A DNA stretch of 64,000 bases, from NCBI RefSeq assembly GCF_013408685.1, contig NZ_JACBZY010000001.1, forward strand, positions 1,550,001 through 1,614,000, in the 5' to 3' direction. Source of the DNA: Schumannella luteola (GTDB taxonomy: Bacteria; Actinomycetota; Actinomycetes; Actinomycetales; Microbacteriaceae). Positions 8,404-18,240 of this stretch are shown piece by piece. The notes below the pieces were generated by a model. That model saw only the letters and a list, made by a program, of their open reading frames with translations. It was not told the origin of the DNA and made no database searches. Position 1 is the first letter of the stretch. Every line of letters starts with the position of its first letter. A program made the position numbers and the translations under genes.

Positions 8404-8485
8404 TACTCCCAGCGATCCGGATTCGGTCGATCCGAAGACGGAGCGATCCGAACTGGGAACCGGACGCATCGAGGGGAGAGGCCTG

Positions 8486-8815
8486 ATGGCGATCGACGAG
8501 TACCGCCCGCATGTGCCGGACGACTGGTTCGTCGACCCCGTGCGTCTCGGCATCCCCGGCGTCCGCAAGCCGGCCGTCGACGAGGAGGAGAACCAGCTCT
8601 CCTGGCAGTCGGACGCGCTCTGCGCGCAGACCGACCCCGAGGCGTTCTTCCCCGAGAAGGGCGGCTCGACCCGCGACGCGAAGAAGATCTGCACCGGCTG
8701 CGAGGTGCGCTCGGAGTGCCTGCAGTACGCGCTCGAGAACGACGAGCGCTTCGGCATCTGGGGCGGCCTCTCCGAGCGCGAGCGCCGCAAGCTGCGTCGC
8801 AGCCGCATCGCCTGA
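8486..8815 (+). CDS. WhiB-family iron-sulfur regulator, WhiB2/WhmD type
   Basis: The product has 109 residues. Four cysteines (Cys46, Cys69, Cys72, Cys78) in the C-x(n)-C-x2-C-x5-C arrangement bind a [4Fe-4S] cluster. They are followed by the G-I-W-G-G turn and a basic C-terminal R-E-R-R-K-L-R-R segment that contacts DNA and sigma factor. WhiB2 (WhmD in Mycobacterium smegmatis, WhiB in Streptomyces) is tied to septation and cell division. Position before the glycosyltransferase/DUF5719/ManB block is the usual one. The ATG at 8486 follows GGGGAGAGG; upstream in-phase codons would add an untypical N-terminus and run over the promoter. Confidence 0.88.
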   Translation: MAIDEYRPHVPDDWFVDPVRLGIPGVRKPAVDEEENQLSWQSDALCAQTDPEAFFPEKGGSTRDAKKICTGCEVRSECLQYALENDERFGIWGGLSERERRKLRRSRIA

Positions 8816-8959
8816 TCCGCGAGCCGGCCGACGAGCTCTCCCGCCGCCCGATCCCGCGCCGCGCGATCAGCGCCCGCGACGCCGCGAGCGCTGACACCTA
8901 AGCGGGGGTCACGTCTCCGACGCCCCGCGCGTCATCCCCTGGCTCGTCGCACCCGCGCC

Positions 8960-8965
8960 TAGCCT
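8960..8965 (+). promoter_or_regulatory. -10 box TAGCCT for a leaderless start at 8973
   Basis: TAGCCT, then 7 nt, then the ATG of the glycosyltransferase gene. No ribosome-binding site precedes the ATG, which fits a leaderless mRNA. Confidence 0.6.
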
Positions 8966-8972
8966 CGACTCG

Positions 8973-11831
8973 ATGCAGCCCCGAGTCACCGCGATCGTCG
9001 TCGCCCACAACGGCGAGGAGCACCTCGGCCGCACCCTCTCCGCACTCGCGGCCCAGACCCGTCCCGTCGATCAGGCGGTGCTCGTCGACGTCGAGTCGGG
9101 CGACGGCACGGCCGCGCTGCTCGACGCCGCGGCGGGCTCGACGCCGGCGACCCAGAGCATCCGCACCGCCGGGCGCACCTTCGGCGCCGGCGCCCGTGCG
9201 GCGACGCGTACCCTGCCCCCGGTCGAGGGCACGGACGAATGGATCTGGCTCCTCGCCGCCGACACCGCCCCCGAGCCCGGCGCTCTCGCCGCCCTGCTCG
9301 GCGCCGTCGAGGTCGCCCCCTCGGTCGCGATCGCCGGGCCCAAGGTCGTCGACCGCGACGACCACGCGCTGCTGCTCGAGTACGGCGGCACGATGACGGC
9401 GCTCGGCTCGAGTGTCGCCCTCGTCGACCGCGAGCTCGACCAGGCCCAGTTCGACCGCGACGATGACGTGCTCGGCGTGGGCGCCACCGGGATGCTGGTG
9501 CGCCGCCACGTCTGGGATGCGCTCGACGGCTTCGACGCCGCGCTGCCGTCGACCGACTCCGGTCTCGACCTCTCGGTGCGCGCGCGACTGGCGGGGCACC
9601 GCGTGGTGCGCGTGCCGTCCGCACGCGTCGAGCGCCTCGCCCCGCCGCAGGACTTCGGGCGCCGCCGCGCCACCCGTCCCTCGACGCGCCGCCGCCTCGC
9701 CCGGCGCGCCCAGCTGCACCGCCGCTTCGCCTACGCGCCCGGCGCCGCGCTGCCCATCCACTGGCTCGTGCTCGTTCCGCTCGCGGTGCTCCGCTCGATC
9801 GGGCACCTGCTCGCCAAGCGCCCCTCCGCCGTCGGGGGAGAGTTCGCCGCGGCCTTCGCGGCCGCCTTCGCGCCCCGCGGTGTCGGGGCGGCTCGCAGCC
9901 GCATCCGCCGTCACCGGGAGCTGGGATGGGCGGCGGTCGCCCCGCTGCGCCTCACCGGCATGGCCCTGCGCGAGCGCCGCTCGTCGCTGCGCGAGCGCGC
10001 CGAGGAGGCCCGCGCGGGGGAGGCGCCGCTCGTGCGCGCCGAGTTCTTCGCCGGCGGCGGCGTGTGGGCCGTGCTCATCGCCGCGGCGCTCGGCGTCGGC
10101 CTGTTCTGGTGGCTGATCGGCGCGAACGCCATCCAGGGCGGCGCGCTGCTGCCGCTCTCCGGCTCGCTCGGCGAGCTGTGGCACAACGCCCTCGGTGGCT
10201 GGCGCGAGCTCGGCGCCGGCTCGCGTGGGCCCGCCGATCCCTTCGCCGTGCTGCTGGCGCTGCTCGGCTCGATCACGTTCTGGTCGCCCTCGGTCGCGAT
10301 CGTGACCCTGTGGATCGTCGCGCTGCCGCTCGCCGCGCTCGGCGCCTGGTGGTGCGCCACACGCATCAGCCGCCGCGCCTGGCCGCCGGCCGTCGCCGCC
10401 CTGCTCTGGGCGCTCGCGCCGCCGCTGCTCGTCGCCCTCGGCGACGGACGCATCGGCGCCGTCATCGCGCACCTCGCGCTGCCGTGGTTCGTGCTCGCGC
10501 TCATCGAGGGCCGCCGCTCGTGGAGCGCCGCCGCCACCGCGGGCCTGCTGCTCGCGGTCACGGGCGCCGCGGCGCCGTCGCTGCTGCCGGCGCTGCTGAT
10601 CGCCTGGTTCGGCTGGCTCGTCACGCACCCGCGCGCCCTGCACCGGCTGATCGCCGTGCCGCTGCCGACGCTCGCCGTGTTCGCCCCGCTCGCGATCGCG
10701 CAGCTCGGCCGGGGAACGCCGCTCGCGATCTTCGCCGACCCCGGCGTCGTGCTGCACTACGCCGCCTCGAGCGGCTGGGGCCTCAGCCTGCTCGAACCGC
10801 GCGACGGGGCGAACGGATGGGAGGCGATCGCCGCCGCGGTCGGCCTCGGCCACGTCTACGGCCAGGTGCTCGTCGCCGCCCTGCTCGCGCCGCTCGCGGC
10901 GACCGCGCTGGCGGCGCTCTTCCTGCGGGGATCGCAGCGCGCCATCCCGGCCCTCGTGCTCGCCCTGCTCGGACTGCTGACGGCCGTCGCCGCCGGGCAC
11001 CTCGTGCTCGTGACCGATGGGGCGGATGCGGTCGCGCTCTGGCCCGGCGCCGGACTCAGCCTGTTCTGGATGGGACTGCTCGCCGCGGGCGCCGTCGCCC
11101 TGCAGTCGCTCGACCGGCTCGGCGTGCTCGCCGGCGTGGTCGTGCTGGCCTGCGCGGCTCTCGCCGTCGGCCCGCTCGGCGTCGGGCTCGCGCTGCGGCA
11201 GACGCCCGCGCACGCCGGCACCGGCCAGACCCTGCCCGCCGCCGTGGGGGCGCAGGCCGCGAGCACCCCGCGCATCACCACTCTCGTGATCACGCCGCTC
11301 GCCGACGGCACCGCCGCGGCCGAGATCATCCGCGGCTCCGGAGCGACGCTCGATCGGCAGTCGACCTGGGTGAGCACGAGCCCGCGCCTCAGCGCCGACG
11401 AGCGCCGGCTCGCGACGCTGGCCGGCAATCTCGCCTCCCGCAGCGGGCTCGACCCGCGCGACGAGCTGCGCGCTCTGGGCATCGTCTACGTCGTCGTGCC
11501 GAAGGCCGTCGAGGGGGCGAGCGCCGAGCAGTCCGCGGTGCGCGTGCGCATCACCGAAGCGCTCGACGGAACCTCGGCGCTGACCCCGGTCGGCGCCGGC
11601 GAGACCCGGTCGGGCGATGCGCTCTGGCGCTTCCCGGCCGCCGAGCCGACGGAGATCCCGCCCGCGCCTGCCGCCGCGCCCGATCCGGTTCTCACCACCG
11701 TGCAGCTGATCGTGCTCGGCGCGACCGTGCTGCTGGCGGTGCCGACCCGCCGCCGTCGCCGCGTCGTCTCCGAGACGGGCCTGCCGGGCGAGGACCCCGC
11801 CGACACCTTCGCGGAGGATGAGGATGCCTGA
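8973..11831 (+). CDS. Large membrane glycosyltransferase, family GT2
   Basis: The product has 952 residues. Residues 1-240 form a GT-A glycosyltransferase 2 domain (V-T-A-I-V-V-A-H-N-G at the N-terminus, an acidic L-A-A-D-T nucleotide/metal-site region near residue 95). The rest holds roughly a dozen membrane helices from about residue 360 to 770, and an outer domain before a last helix near residue 910. Such proteins sit in the cytoplasmic membrane and build envelope glycans. In actinobacteria this gene lies between whiB2 and DUF5719/manB, as here, which ties it to wall or membrane polysaccharide. The sugar donor and acceptor are unknown. It overlaps the next gene by 8 nt, indicating an operon. 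Confidence 0.85.
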   Translation: MQPRVTAIVVAHNGEEHLGRTLSALAAQTRPVDQAVLVDVESGDGTAALLDAAAGSTPATQSIRTAGRTFGAGARAATRTLPPVEGTDEWIWLLAADTAPEPGALAALLGAVEVAPSVAIAGPKVVDRDDHALLLEYGGTMTALGSSVALVDRELDQAQFDRDDDVLGVGATGMLVRRHVWDALDGFDAALPSTDSGLDLSVRARLAGHRVVRVPSARVERLAPPQDFGRRRATRPSTRRRLARRAQLHRRFAYAPGAALPIHWLVLVPLAVLRSIGHLLAKRPSAVGGEFAAAFAAAFAPRGVGAARSRIRRHRELGWAAVAPLRLTGMALRERRSSLRERAEEARAGEAPLVRAEFFAGGGVWAVLIAAALGVGLFWWLIGANAIQGGALLPLSGSLGELWHNALGGWRELGAGSRGPADPFAVLLALLGSITFWSPSVAIVTLWIVALPLAALGAWWCATRISRRAWPPAVAALLWALAPPLLVALGDGRIGAVIAHLALPWFVLALIEGRRSWSAAATAGLLLAVTGAAAPSLLPALLIAWFGWLVTHPRALHRLIAVPLPTLAVFAPLAIAQLGRGTPLAIFADPGVVLHYAASSGWGLSLLEPRDGANGWEAIAAAVGLGHVYGQVLVAALLAPLAATALAALFLRGSQRAIPALVLALLGLLTAVAAGHLVLVTDGADAVALWPGAGLSLFWMGLLAAGAVALQSLDRLGVLAGVVVLACAALAVGPLGVGLALRQTPAHAGTGQTLPAAVGAQAASTPRITTLVITPLADGTAAAEIIRGSGATLDRQSTWVSTSPRLSADERRLATLAGNLASRSGLDPRDELRALGIVYVVVPKAVEGASAEQSAVRVRITEALDGTSALTPVGAGETRSGDALWRFPAAEPTEIPPAPAAAPDPVLTTVQLIVLGATVLLAVPTRRRRRVVSETGLPGEDPADTFAEDEDA

Positions 11832-13470
11832 GTCGACGAACGAGCAGCAGCCGGGCGACGGCGAGGCGATCGTGCCGAACGCGGAGCAGGAGGCGGCCGC
11901 GGAAGCCGTGAGCGGATCCGCGGATCCGAAGCTCGCGAAGACCGAGCGCTCGAAGCCCGAGCGCACGAAGCCCGAGCGTGCGAGAGCCGAGCGTGTGAAG
12001 CCCGAGCGCGTGAAGAAGGAGCGCCCCGAGCGCACCCCGGTCGACGGCGCCGCGCGTCGCCGTGCCCTCGCCGGACTCCGTGCGACGACCGGCGGGGTCG
12101 GGGTGCTCATCGCGGCCGCGGCCATCGCCGCCGTCGGCCTGCTGCCCCTGCCGAGCTTCGGCGAGCCGGTCGCCGGGTTCCCGGTGACCCCCGAGCGCGC
12201 CGAGTTGCAGCAGGTGTGCCCCGGGGCGGTTCTGCGGCTGGGCGATGACAGCGGTCAGGATGCCGGCACCGCCAGTGCGGTCGACGGCGCGGTCGTGCGC
12301 GAGAGCGCCACCGCCGGCGACGCGCAGTCGAGTCCGATCCCGAACGCCCCGTCGACGGCCCGTGTGATCACCGCCGACCCGGCCGACGACGCCCTGCTCT
12401 CCGGCGCCCAGTCGCAGCGCCTCGGCGGCGACGAGCTGTCCGGCTTCGCCGCCGCCAGCTGCCGCGAGGCGACGTCGACGGCGTGGCTGGTCGGCGGCTC
12501 GACCGCGATCGGCCGCACGACCCTGATCACCCTCAGCAACCCGACGGGCGTCGAGGCGACCGTGGCGCTCGACATCTGGGGCGAGAACGGCGCCGTCTCG
12601 GCCCCCGGCATGACCGGCATCGTCGTGCCGCCCGACTCGCAGCGGGTGCTCTCGCTCGCCGGCTTCGCCCAGAACCTCGCCTCGCCGATGATCGAGGTCG
12701 TCAGCCGAGGCGGCCAGGTGGTCGCTGCGCTGCAGCAGAGCATCACCCGCGGCGTCGACCCGGGCGGGGTCGAGCTGATCGGCGAGACGGCCGCGCCCGC
12801 GACGAAGCAGACGATCCCGGGCGTGCAGATGCCGGGTCCGGACACCGTCGGCGCGCAGCTCGGCGAGGCCGGCTACGCGGATCTCGCCTCGGCCCTGCGC
12901 CTCGGCAACCCGGGCACGGTGGATGCGACGGTCGACGTCTCGATCGTGCCCGAGCAGAAGGGCGCCGAGGCGACCACCCAGCGCATCCCGGTCGCCGCCG
13001 GAACGACGGTCGACGTGCCGATCGAGGAGCAGCCCGCCGGCGGCTACACCGTCTCGCTCGAGTCGGATGCGCCGGTCGTCGGGGCCATGCGCACCTCGGT
13101 GTTCACGCCCGCCGCCGACTCCGCGTCGGCCCCCGCCACCGACTTCGCGTGGAGCGTCGCGACGACGGCTCTGGGCGACCGCGCCGCCTTCACCACCGCG
13201 CTCGGGGACGCGCCGACGCTGCACCTGGTCAACCCGACCTCGGCGGCGGTGTCGCTCGTTCTGCATCCCTCGAGCGGGGTCGCTCCGATCCCCTTCGAGG
13301 TGCCGGCCCGCGGCGCCCTGACGGCCGTGCTGGTGCCGGGCGCGAGCTATGCGGTCGAGGGCGGCGCGGGAGTGCACGGGGCCGTCACCTATCGCGGGGC
13401 GAGCGCGCTCGCGGGCTACGCGATCGCGTCGCCCGGGCCCACCTCGGGTCCGATCACGATCCGTCGCTGA
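11824..13470 (+). CDS. DUF5719-family membrane-anchored exported protein
   Basis: The product has 548 residues. A charged cytoplasmic N-terminus contains several K-P-E-R-type repeats (about residues 40-70), followed by one transmembrane helix around residue 85-105. The large outer part has beta-rich repeats. The order glycosyltransferase, DUF5719, metallopeptidase-like, DUF3499, phosphohexomutase is widespread in actinobacteria, which identifies this gene. DUF5719 has no known activity; coupling to the preceding membrane glycosyltransferase suggests an envelope role. The ATG at 11824 is chosen because GGAGG lies 6 nt upstream; the ATG at 11818 abuts that site. Its stop codon is the first member of an 8-bp tandem repeat. 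Confidence 0.8.
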   Translation: MPESTNEQQPGDGEAIVPNAEQEAAAEAVSGSADPKLAKTERSKPERTKPERARAERVKPERVKKERPERTPVDGAARRRALAGLRATTGGVGVLIAAAAIAAVGLLPLPSFGEPVAGFPVTPERAELQQVCPGAVLRLGDDSGQDAGTASAVDGAVVRESATAGDAQSSPIPNAPSTARVITADPADDALLSGAQSQRLGGDELSGFAAASCREATSTAWLVGGSTAIGRTTLITLSNPTGVEATVALDIWGENGAVSAPGMTGIVVPPDSQRVLSLAGFAQNLASPMIEVVSRGGQVVAALQQSITRGVDPGGVELIGETAAPATKQTIPGVQMPGPDTVGAQLGEAGYADLASALRLGNPGTVDATVDVSIVPEQKGAEATTQRIPVAAGTTVDVPIEEQPAGGYTVSLESDAPVVGAMRTSVFTPAADSASAPATDFAWSVATTALGDRAAFTTALGDAPTLHLVNPTSAAVSLVLHPSSGVAPIPFEVPARGALTAVLVPGASYAVEGGAGVHGAVTYRGASALAGYAIASPGPTSGPITIRR

Positions 13471-13497
13471 CGCGCTGACGCGCTGACGCGCTGACGC
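13466..13497. repeat. Four tandem copies of GCTGACGC at the end of the DUF5719 gene
   Basis: Four perfect 8-bp units; the TGA in the first unit is the stop codon of the upstream gene. The array fills the gap to the convergent gene that ends at 13502. Confidence 0.9.
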
Positions 13498-13501
13498 GCG
13501 G

Positions 13502-13936
13502 TCAGAAGTGCCGGTAGCGCTCCGGCGCGATGTCCCAGGGGTCGCGGCCGAGCAGCTCGGCCGTCGCGCGGAACACGCAGCTCTCGATGAAGCTGCGCCG
13601 GTGCCAGTCGTCCTCTTTGTGCAGGTGCGCCATCCGCTGGATCGGCAGCCGGTAGAGCACGACGCGGCGCGCCTTGCGGTCGACCCGCCACCGGTCGACG
13701 CCGGCAGGGCCGGCCGGGCCGAGCGGCAGGCCGGCGATCTCGAAGGAGACGCCGGCGAGTTCGTCGGGCCAGAGCCCGCGCACGTACTCGACGGCCTCGG
13801 CCGCGCACGACTCGAAGAAGGAGTTGCGGCTGGTCAGCAGCGGCAGATCGGGCCCGGTGACGGGGGAGCGCATCCCTCGGCCGTGTCGCTCCCCGGCGCC
13901 GCGGCGGACGCGGGATCGACGGGACGAGCGGGGCAT
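13502..13936 (-). CDS. Metallopeptidase family protein (zincin-like, PF06262 type) without HExxH
   Basis: The product has 144 residues. It begins with an Arg/Ser-rich N-terminus, then F-E-I-A-G-L-P, V-V-L-Y-R-L-P-I and a final E-L-L-G-R-D-P-W segment. This is the pattern of the short actinobacterial 'metallopeptidase family' proteins found between DUF5719 and DUF3499. The zinc-binding HExxH expected in a zincin is absent; the matching region reads S-F-I-E-S-C-V-F-R-A-T. It is therefore probably not an active peptidase. A leaderless -10 box (TAGACT on the minus strand, 6 nt before the ATG) fixes the start at 13936. It is transcribed divergently from DUF3499. Confidence 0.72.
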   Translation of the reverse strand: MPRSSRRSRVRRGAGERHGRGMRSPVTGPDLPLLTSRNSFFESCAAEAVEYVRGLWPDELAGVSFEIAGLPLGPAGPAGVDRWRVDRKARRVVLYRLPIQRMAHLHKEDDWHRRSFIESCVFRATAELLGRDPWDIAPERYRHF

Positions 13937-13942
13937 GGCGTC

Positions 13943-13948
13943 AGTCTA
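13943..13948 (-). promoter_or_regulatory. Minus-strand -10 box TAGACT for a leaderless start at 13936
   Basis: On the minus strand TAGACT is followed by 6 nt and the ATG. It pairs with a plus-strand leaderless promoter for DUF3499 less than 100 bp away. Confidence 0.6.
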
Positions 13949-14029
13949 GGTCGGCGAACCCGCCGGGGCGGGCGCCGCTGTCCCTCGCACCGGGGCCGTC
14001 GCCGCCCGGCCGGTGTCGGCGCCAGGTCG

Positions 14030-14035
14030 TAAGCT
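14030..14035 (+). promoter_or_regulatory. -10 box TAAGCT for a leaderless DUF3499 start
   Basis: TAAGCT, then 7 nt, then the ATG at 14043. It selects this ATG over the in-frame upstream start at 14013. Confidence 0.6.
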
Positions 14036-14042
14036 GACGACG

Positions 14043-14249
14043 ATGAGCGACCGCACCTGCAGCAAGGTCGCCTGCACCGAGCAGGCGGTCTCGACGCTCA
14101 CCTACGTGTACGCCGACTCGATGGCCGTGCTCGGCCCGCTCAGCACCCAGCACGAGCCGCACAGCTACGACCTCTGCGCCAAGCACGCGGGCCGTCTCTC
14201 GGTGCCGCAGGGCTGGAGCGTCATCCGGCACGTCCCTGTGGGGGACTAG
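14043..14249 (+). CDS. DUF3499-family small Cys-rich protein, short at the C-terminus
   Basis: The product has 68 residues, with R-T-C-S-K-V-A-C at the N-terminus and Y-D-L-C-A-K-H in the middle, which look like a zinc-ribbon-like Cys/His set. L-T-Y-V-Y-A-D-S and the E-P-H-S-Y-D-L-C core identify the DUF3499 family, which lies next to manB in many actinobacteria; the function is unknown. Relatives usually have a longer C-terminus. Here the frame ends inside a hairpin-forming 25-26 bp tandem repeat whose TAG is the stop codon, so the tail may have been lost when the repeat arose. Confidence 0.82.
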   Translation: MSDRTCSKVACTEQAVSTLTYVYADSMAVLGPLSTQHEPHSYDLCAKHAGRLSVPQGWSVIRHVPVGD

Positions 14250-14282
14250 CAAGCACAGTCCCGTCGGGGACTAGCAAGCACA
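14232..14282. repeat. Two tandem 25-26 bp hairpin repeats at the DUF3499 stop
   Basis: Unit 1 (14232-14257) and unit 2 (14258-14282) each contain GTCCC, a 4-5 nt loop, GGGAC, and then CTAGCAAGCACA. The 18-bp core at 14241-14258 recurs exactly at 14266-14283. The TAG of unit 1 ends the DUF3499 frame. The double hairpin could end or stabilise transcripts before the manB promoter at 14330. Confidence 0.85.
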
Positions 14283-14329
14283 GCCGGCGCGCGGCGGCGA
14301 GCTCGAGCCTCCTCCCACGAGCGCATCCC

Positions 14330-14335
14330 TACGAT
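14330..14335 (+). promoter_or_regulatory. -10 box TACGAT for a leaderless GTG start at 14342
   Basis: TACGAT, then 6 nt, then the GTG of the phosphohexomutase gene. No ribosome-binding site is present. Confidence 0.55.
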
Positions 14336-14341
14336 GGATGC

Positions 14342-15763
14342 GTGACCCATCCCGTGCGCCTGGCCGACTTCGTCAAGAGCTACGACATCCGCGGACTGGT
14401 CGGCTCGCAGCTGACCGAGGAGGTCGTCGCCGCGGTCGGCGCGGCGTTCGTGGATGAGCTGGGCGCCTCCGGTTCGTCGGTTCTGGTCGGTCACGACATG
14501 CGCGATTCCTCCCCGGCCTTCGCGGCGGCCTTCGCGCGCGGCGCGCAGGCGCGCGGCGCCGACGTCGTGAGCCTCGGGCTCTGCTCGACCGACGAGAGCT
14601 ACTACGCCTCGGGCGCCCTCGAGCTGCCGGCGGCGATGTTCACCGCCTCGCACAACCCCGCCACCTACAACGGCATCAAGCTGAGCCGCGCGGGCGCGCA
14701 GGCGATCTCGATCGACACCGGCCTCGGTGCGGTGCGCGATCGCGCGCAGGTCTACCTCGACGAGGGGCTGAGCGAGCTCGAGGGCGACCGCATCGGCGCC
14801 GCGGCGACCCGTGACGTGCTGCCCGACTACGCCGCGTACCTGCGCTCGCTCGTCGATCTCTCCGGCATCCGTCCGCTGAAGGTCGTCGTCGACGCCGGCA
14901 ACGGGATGGGCGGACTCACCGTGCCGGCCGTGCTCGGCACCGCCGCCGGGCTGCCCGAGCTGCCGCTCGAGATCGTGCCGCTCTACTTCGAGCTCGACGG
15001 CTCGTTCCCCAACCACGAAGCCAACCCGCTCGACCCGGCGAATCTGGTCGACCTGCAGGCGGCGGTCGTCGAGCACGGCGCCGACCTCGGTCTGGCCTTC
15101 GACGGGGATGCCGATCGCTGCTTCGTCGTCGACGAGCGCGGCGAGCCGGTCACCCCGTCGACAGTGACGGCGATCGTGGCGCTGCGCGAGATCGCCCGCA
15201 TCCGCCGCACCGAGCCGGATGCCGACATCGCGATCATCCACAACCTCCTCGTCTCCCGCGCCGTGCCCGAGACGATCGAGGAGGCGGGGGCGACGCCGAT
15301 CCGCACCCGCGTCGGCCACTCGCTCATCAAGGACCGCATGCGCGAGACCGGCGCCCTGTTCGGCGGCGAGCACAGCGCGCACTACTACTTCCGCGACTTC
15401 TGGGGCGCCGACAACGGCATGCTCGCGGCGATGCACGTGCTGGCCGAGTTCGGTGCGCAGGAGCGTCCGCTCTCCGCCTTCGCCGAGCGCTTCGACCCCT
15501 ACACGCAGAGCGGCGAGATCAACTCGACCGTCGACGACGTGCCCGCCGCCTACGCCCGCATCGTCGAGTCCTTCGCGCACGAGGGCGAGTTCGACGAGCT
15601 GGACGGGCTCACCGTCTCGGGGCAGGACGGCCAGGACTGGTGGTGGTTCACGGTGCGTCCGTCGAACACCGAGCCCTACCTGCGGCTCAACGCCGAGGCG
15701 CGCACCGCCGCGACCCTCGAGCGCCTGCGCGACCGTGTGCTCGGCCTCATCCGCGAACACTGA
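14342..15763 (+). CDS. manB: Phosphomannomutase/phosphoglucomutase
   Basis: The product has 473 residues, full length for the alpha-D-phosphohexomutase family. The phosphoserine loop is T-A-S-H-N-P with catalytic Ser103, the Mg site is D-G-D-A-D-R near residue 257, the sugar-binding loop G-G-E-H-S appears around residue 340, and the phosphate-binding R-P-S-N-T-E-P lies near the end. It interconverts hexose 6- and 1-phosphates, supplying GDP-mannose or UDP-glucose for envelope glycans. Its position after DUF3499 and before ahcY is the conserved actinobacterial order. The start is GTG, supported by a leaderless -10 box. Confidence 0.92.
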   Translation: MTHPVRLADFVKSYDIRGLVGSQLTEEVVAAVGAAFVDELGASGSSVLVGHDMRDSSPAFAAAFARGAQARGADVVSLGLCSTDESYYASGALELPAAMFTASHNPATYNGIKLSRAGAQAISIDTGLGAVRDRAQVYLDEGLSELEGDRIGAAATRDVLPDYAAYLRSLVDLSGIRPLKVVVDAGNGMGGLTVPAVLGTAAGLPELPLEIVPLYFELDGSFPNHEANPLDPANLVDLQAAVVEHGADLGLAFDGDADRCFVVDERGEPVTPSTVTAIVALREIARIRRTEPDADIAIIHNLLVSRAVPETIEEAGATPIRTRVGHSLIKDRMRETGALFGGEHSAHYYFRDFWGADNGMLAAMHVLAEFGAQERPLSAFAERFDPYTQSGEINSTVDDVPAAYARIVESFAHEGEFDELDGLTVSGQDGQDWWWFTVRPSNTEPYLRLNAEARTAATLERLRDRVLGLIREH

Positions 15764-15795
15764 CGACCAGGGGCGGCGGGCATCCCCGCGTCTGA

Positions 15796-15801
15796 GAGAA
15801 T
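15796..15801 (+). promoter_or_regulatory. Weak -10 box GAGAAT for a leaderless ahcY start
   Basis: GAGAAT ends 7 nt before the ATG at 15809. The hexamer lacks the first T, but the spacing matches the other leaderless starts. Read-through from manB, 45 nt upstream, is also likely. Confidence 0.4.
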
Positions 15802-15808
15802 CGCTGTC

Positions 15809-17284
<1,476 letters not shown>

Positions 17285-17297
17285 GCGACGGAGCCGC

Positions 17298-17319
17298 CGC
17301 CGCTCCCGCGGGAGCGGCG
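17298..17319. terminator. 22-bp perfect palindrome between ahcY and the RDD gene
   Basis: The sequence is self-complementary over 22 bp (core CGCTCCCGCGGGAGCG) and lies 14 nt after the ahcY stop, between convergent genes. It has no T-run, as is common for terminators in this GC range. Confidence 0.55.
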
Positions 17320-17362
17320 CGCGAGCGCGCGCGTCGGCGCCAGCGACGAGTGCGCGCCGGCG

Positions 17363-18223
17363 TCAGCCGCGGTCGGGGAAGCCGTGCGGCGTGCCGCGCA
17401 GCGCCGGCTGCAGGCGCTGCAGCCCAGCGGCCTCGAGCTGCAGGGCGGTCGCCTCGCGGTCGCGGCGCAGCACCGTGACGGCGGCGAGGAAGAGTTCCGC
17501 ATCCGCCCCGACTGGGATCGGCGACACCCAGACGGCGGCCTCGTCGGCGAGCGAGCGGGCCAGCAGCACGCGGCGGTCGGGCGTCATCTTCGGCGCCTGC
17601 GCGAGGAACTGGGCGATGCGCCGGGCGAGCGGCGACGGCAGCCGTCCGACGTCGGCGGTCTGCGCCCATCCGCTCAACTGGAAAGGCACGCCGAACACCG
17701 GCTTCTGCGCCTTCGAGACCCGCTCGTACTGCGCGTAGGTTCCGGCGAGCAGGTCGCCGAGGCGCTTGCTGCGGCGGTTCAGCAGCCCGGTCAGCGCGGC
17801 GGCGCCGAAGCTCGTGAACCAGAAGTCGACCAGGCCGACGATGCTGCGGATGAAGGCGTGCCGGAATCCGATTGCCCCGCCGTCGTCGCGCACGATGCGG
17901 GTGCCGAGCGCGAGCCGCCCGAGCGACTTGCCGCGACTGGCGAGCTCGACCACGATGGGCGCCACGATCAGGCAGCTGACCAGCAGCACGACGCTGAGGA
18001 TCGCCGCCTCGGCCTCGCCGATCTGATCGAACAGGCCCGAGAACGACAGGGCGATGATCGTGCCGACGTAGCCGCCGCCGTAGACGAGGGCGTCGATCGC
18101 GCATCCGCCGGCGCGCACCGCGAAGCTCGCGGGCCGCAGATCGAGGGCGACCGCCTCGCCGACGATGAGCTCGTCGACGGTGTCGTCGTAGTCGATCGAG
18201 TCCGCCTCCGGCGTGCGTGCCAT
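17363..18223 (-). CDS. RDD-family membrane protein
   Basis: The product has 286 residues. Residues 25-180 form the RDD domain, with R-P-A-S-F-A-V-R-A-G-G-C-A-I-D in the first helix, a second hydrophobic pair, and S-L-G-R-L-A-L-G-T-R-I-V-R-D-D-G-G after it. Three or four membrane helices are followed by a cytoplasmic C-terminal region rich in Arg and Leu. Some RDD proteins carry ions or metabolites, but the role in actinobacteria is unproven. It is divergent from the SpoIIM-like gene with only 17 bp between the start codons. This RDD/SpoIIM/MoxR/DUF58 neighbourhood is conserved in actinobacteria, suggesting a shared membrane process. Confidence 0.85.
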   Translation of the reverse strand: MARTPEADSIDYDDTVDELIVGEAVALDLRPASFAVRAGGCAIDALVYGGGYVGTIIALSFSGLFDQIGEAEAAILSVVLLVSCLIVAPIVVELASRGKSLGRLALGTRIVRDDGGAIGFRHAFIRSIVGLVDFWFTSFGAAALTGLLNRRSKRLGDLLAGTYAQYERVSKAQKPVFGVPFQLSGWAQTADVGRLPSPLARRIAQFLAQAPKMTPDRRVLLARSLADEAAVWVSPIPVGADAELFLAAVTVLRRDREATALQLEAAGLQRLQPALRGTPHGFPDRG

Positions 18224-18226
18224 GCG

Positions 18227-18232
18227 TATCAT
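18227..18232 (+). promoter_or_regulatory. -10 box TATCAT within the divergent RDD/SpoIIM start region
   Basis: TATCAT is followed by 8 nt and the ATG at 18241. The divergent RDD start codon is at 18223, so the promoters of the two genes overlap physically. Confidence 0.5.
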
Positions 18233-18240
18233 CGAACCAC

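Noticed and set aside
8898-12125. A 1075-codon open frame on the minus strand opposite the glycosyltransferase
   Set aside because: Its translation is Arg/Gly/Ala-rich without domains and mirrors a clear GT2 gene. Long antisense frames are expected at this GC content. The same holds for long frames opposite manB/ahcY, mtrB, secA and the MoxR operon.
13466-13497. 8-bp array as a possible CRISPR or origin iteron
   Set aside because: Four short identical units without spacers or an AT-rich region; a slippage product at a gene end is simpler.
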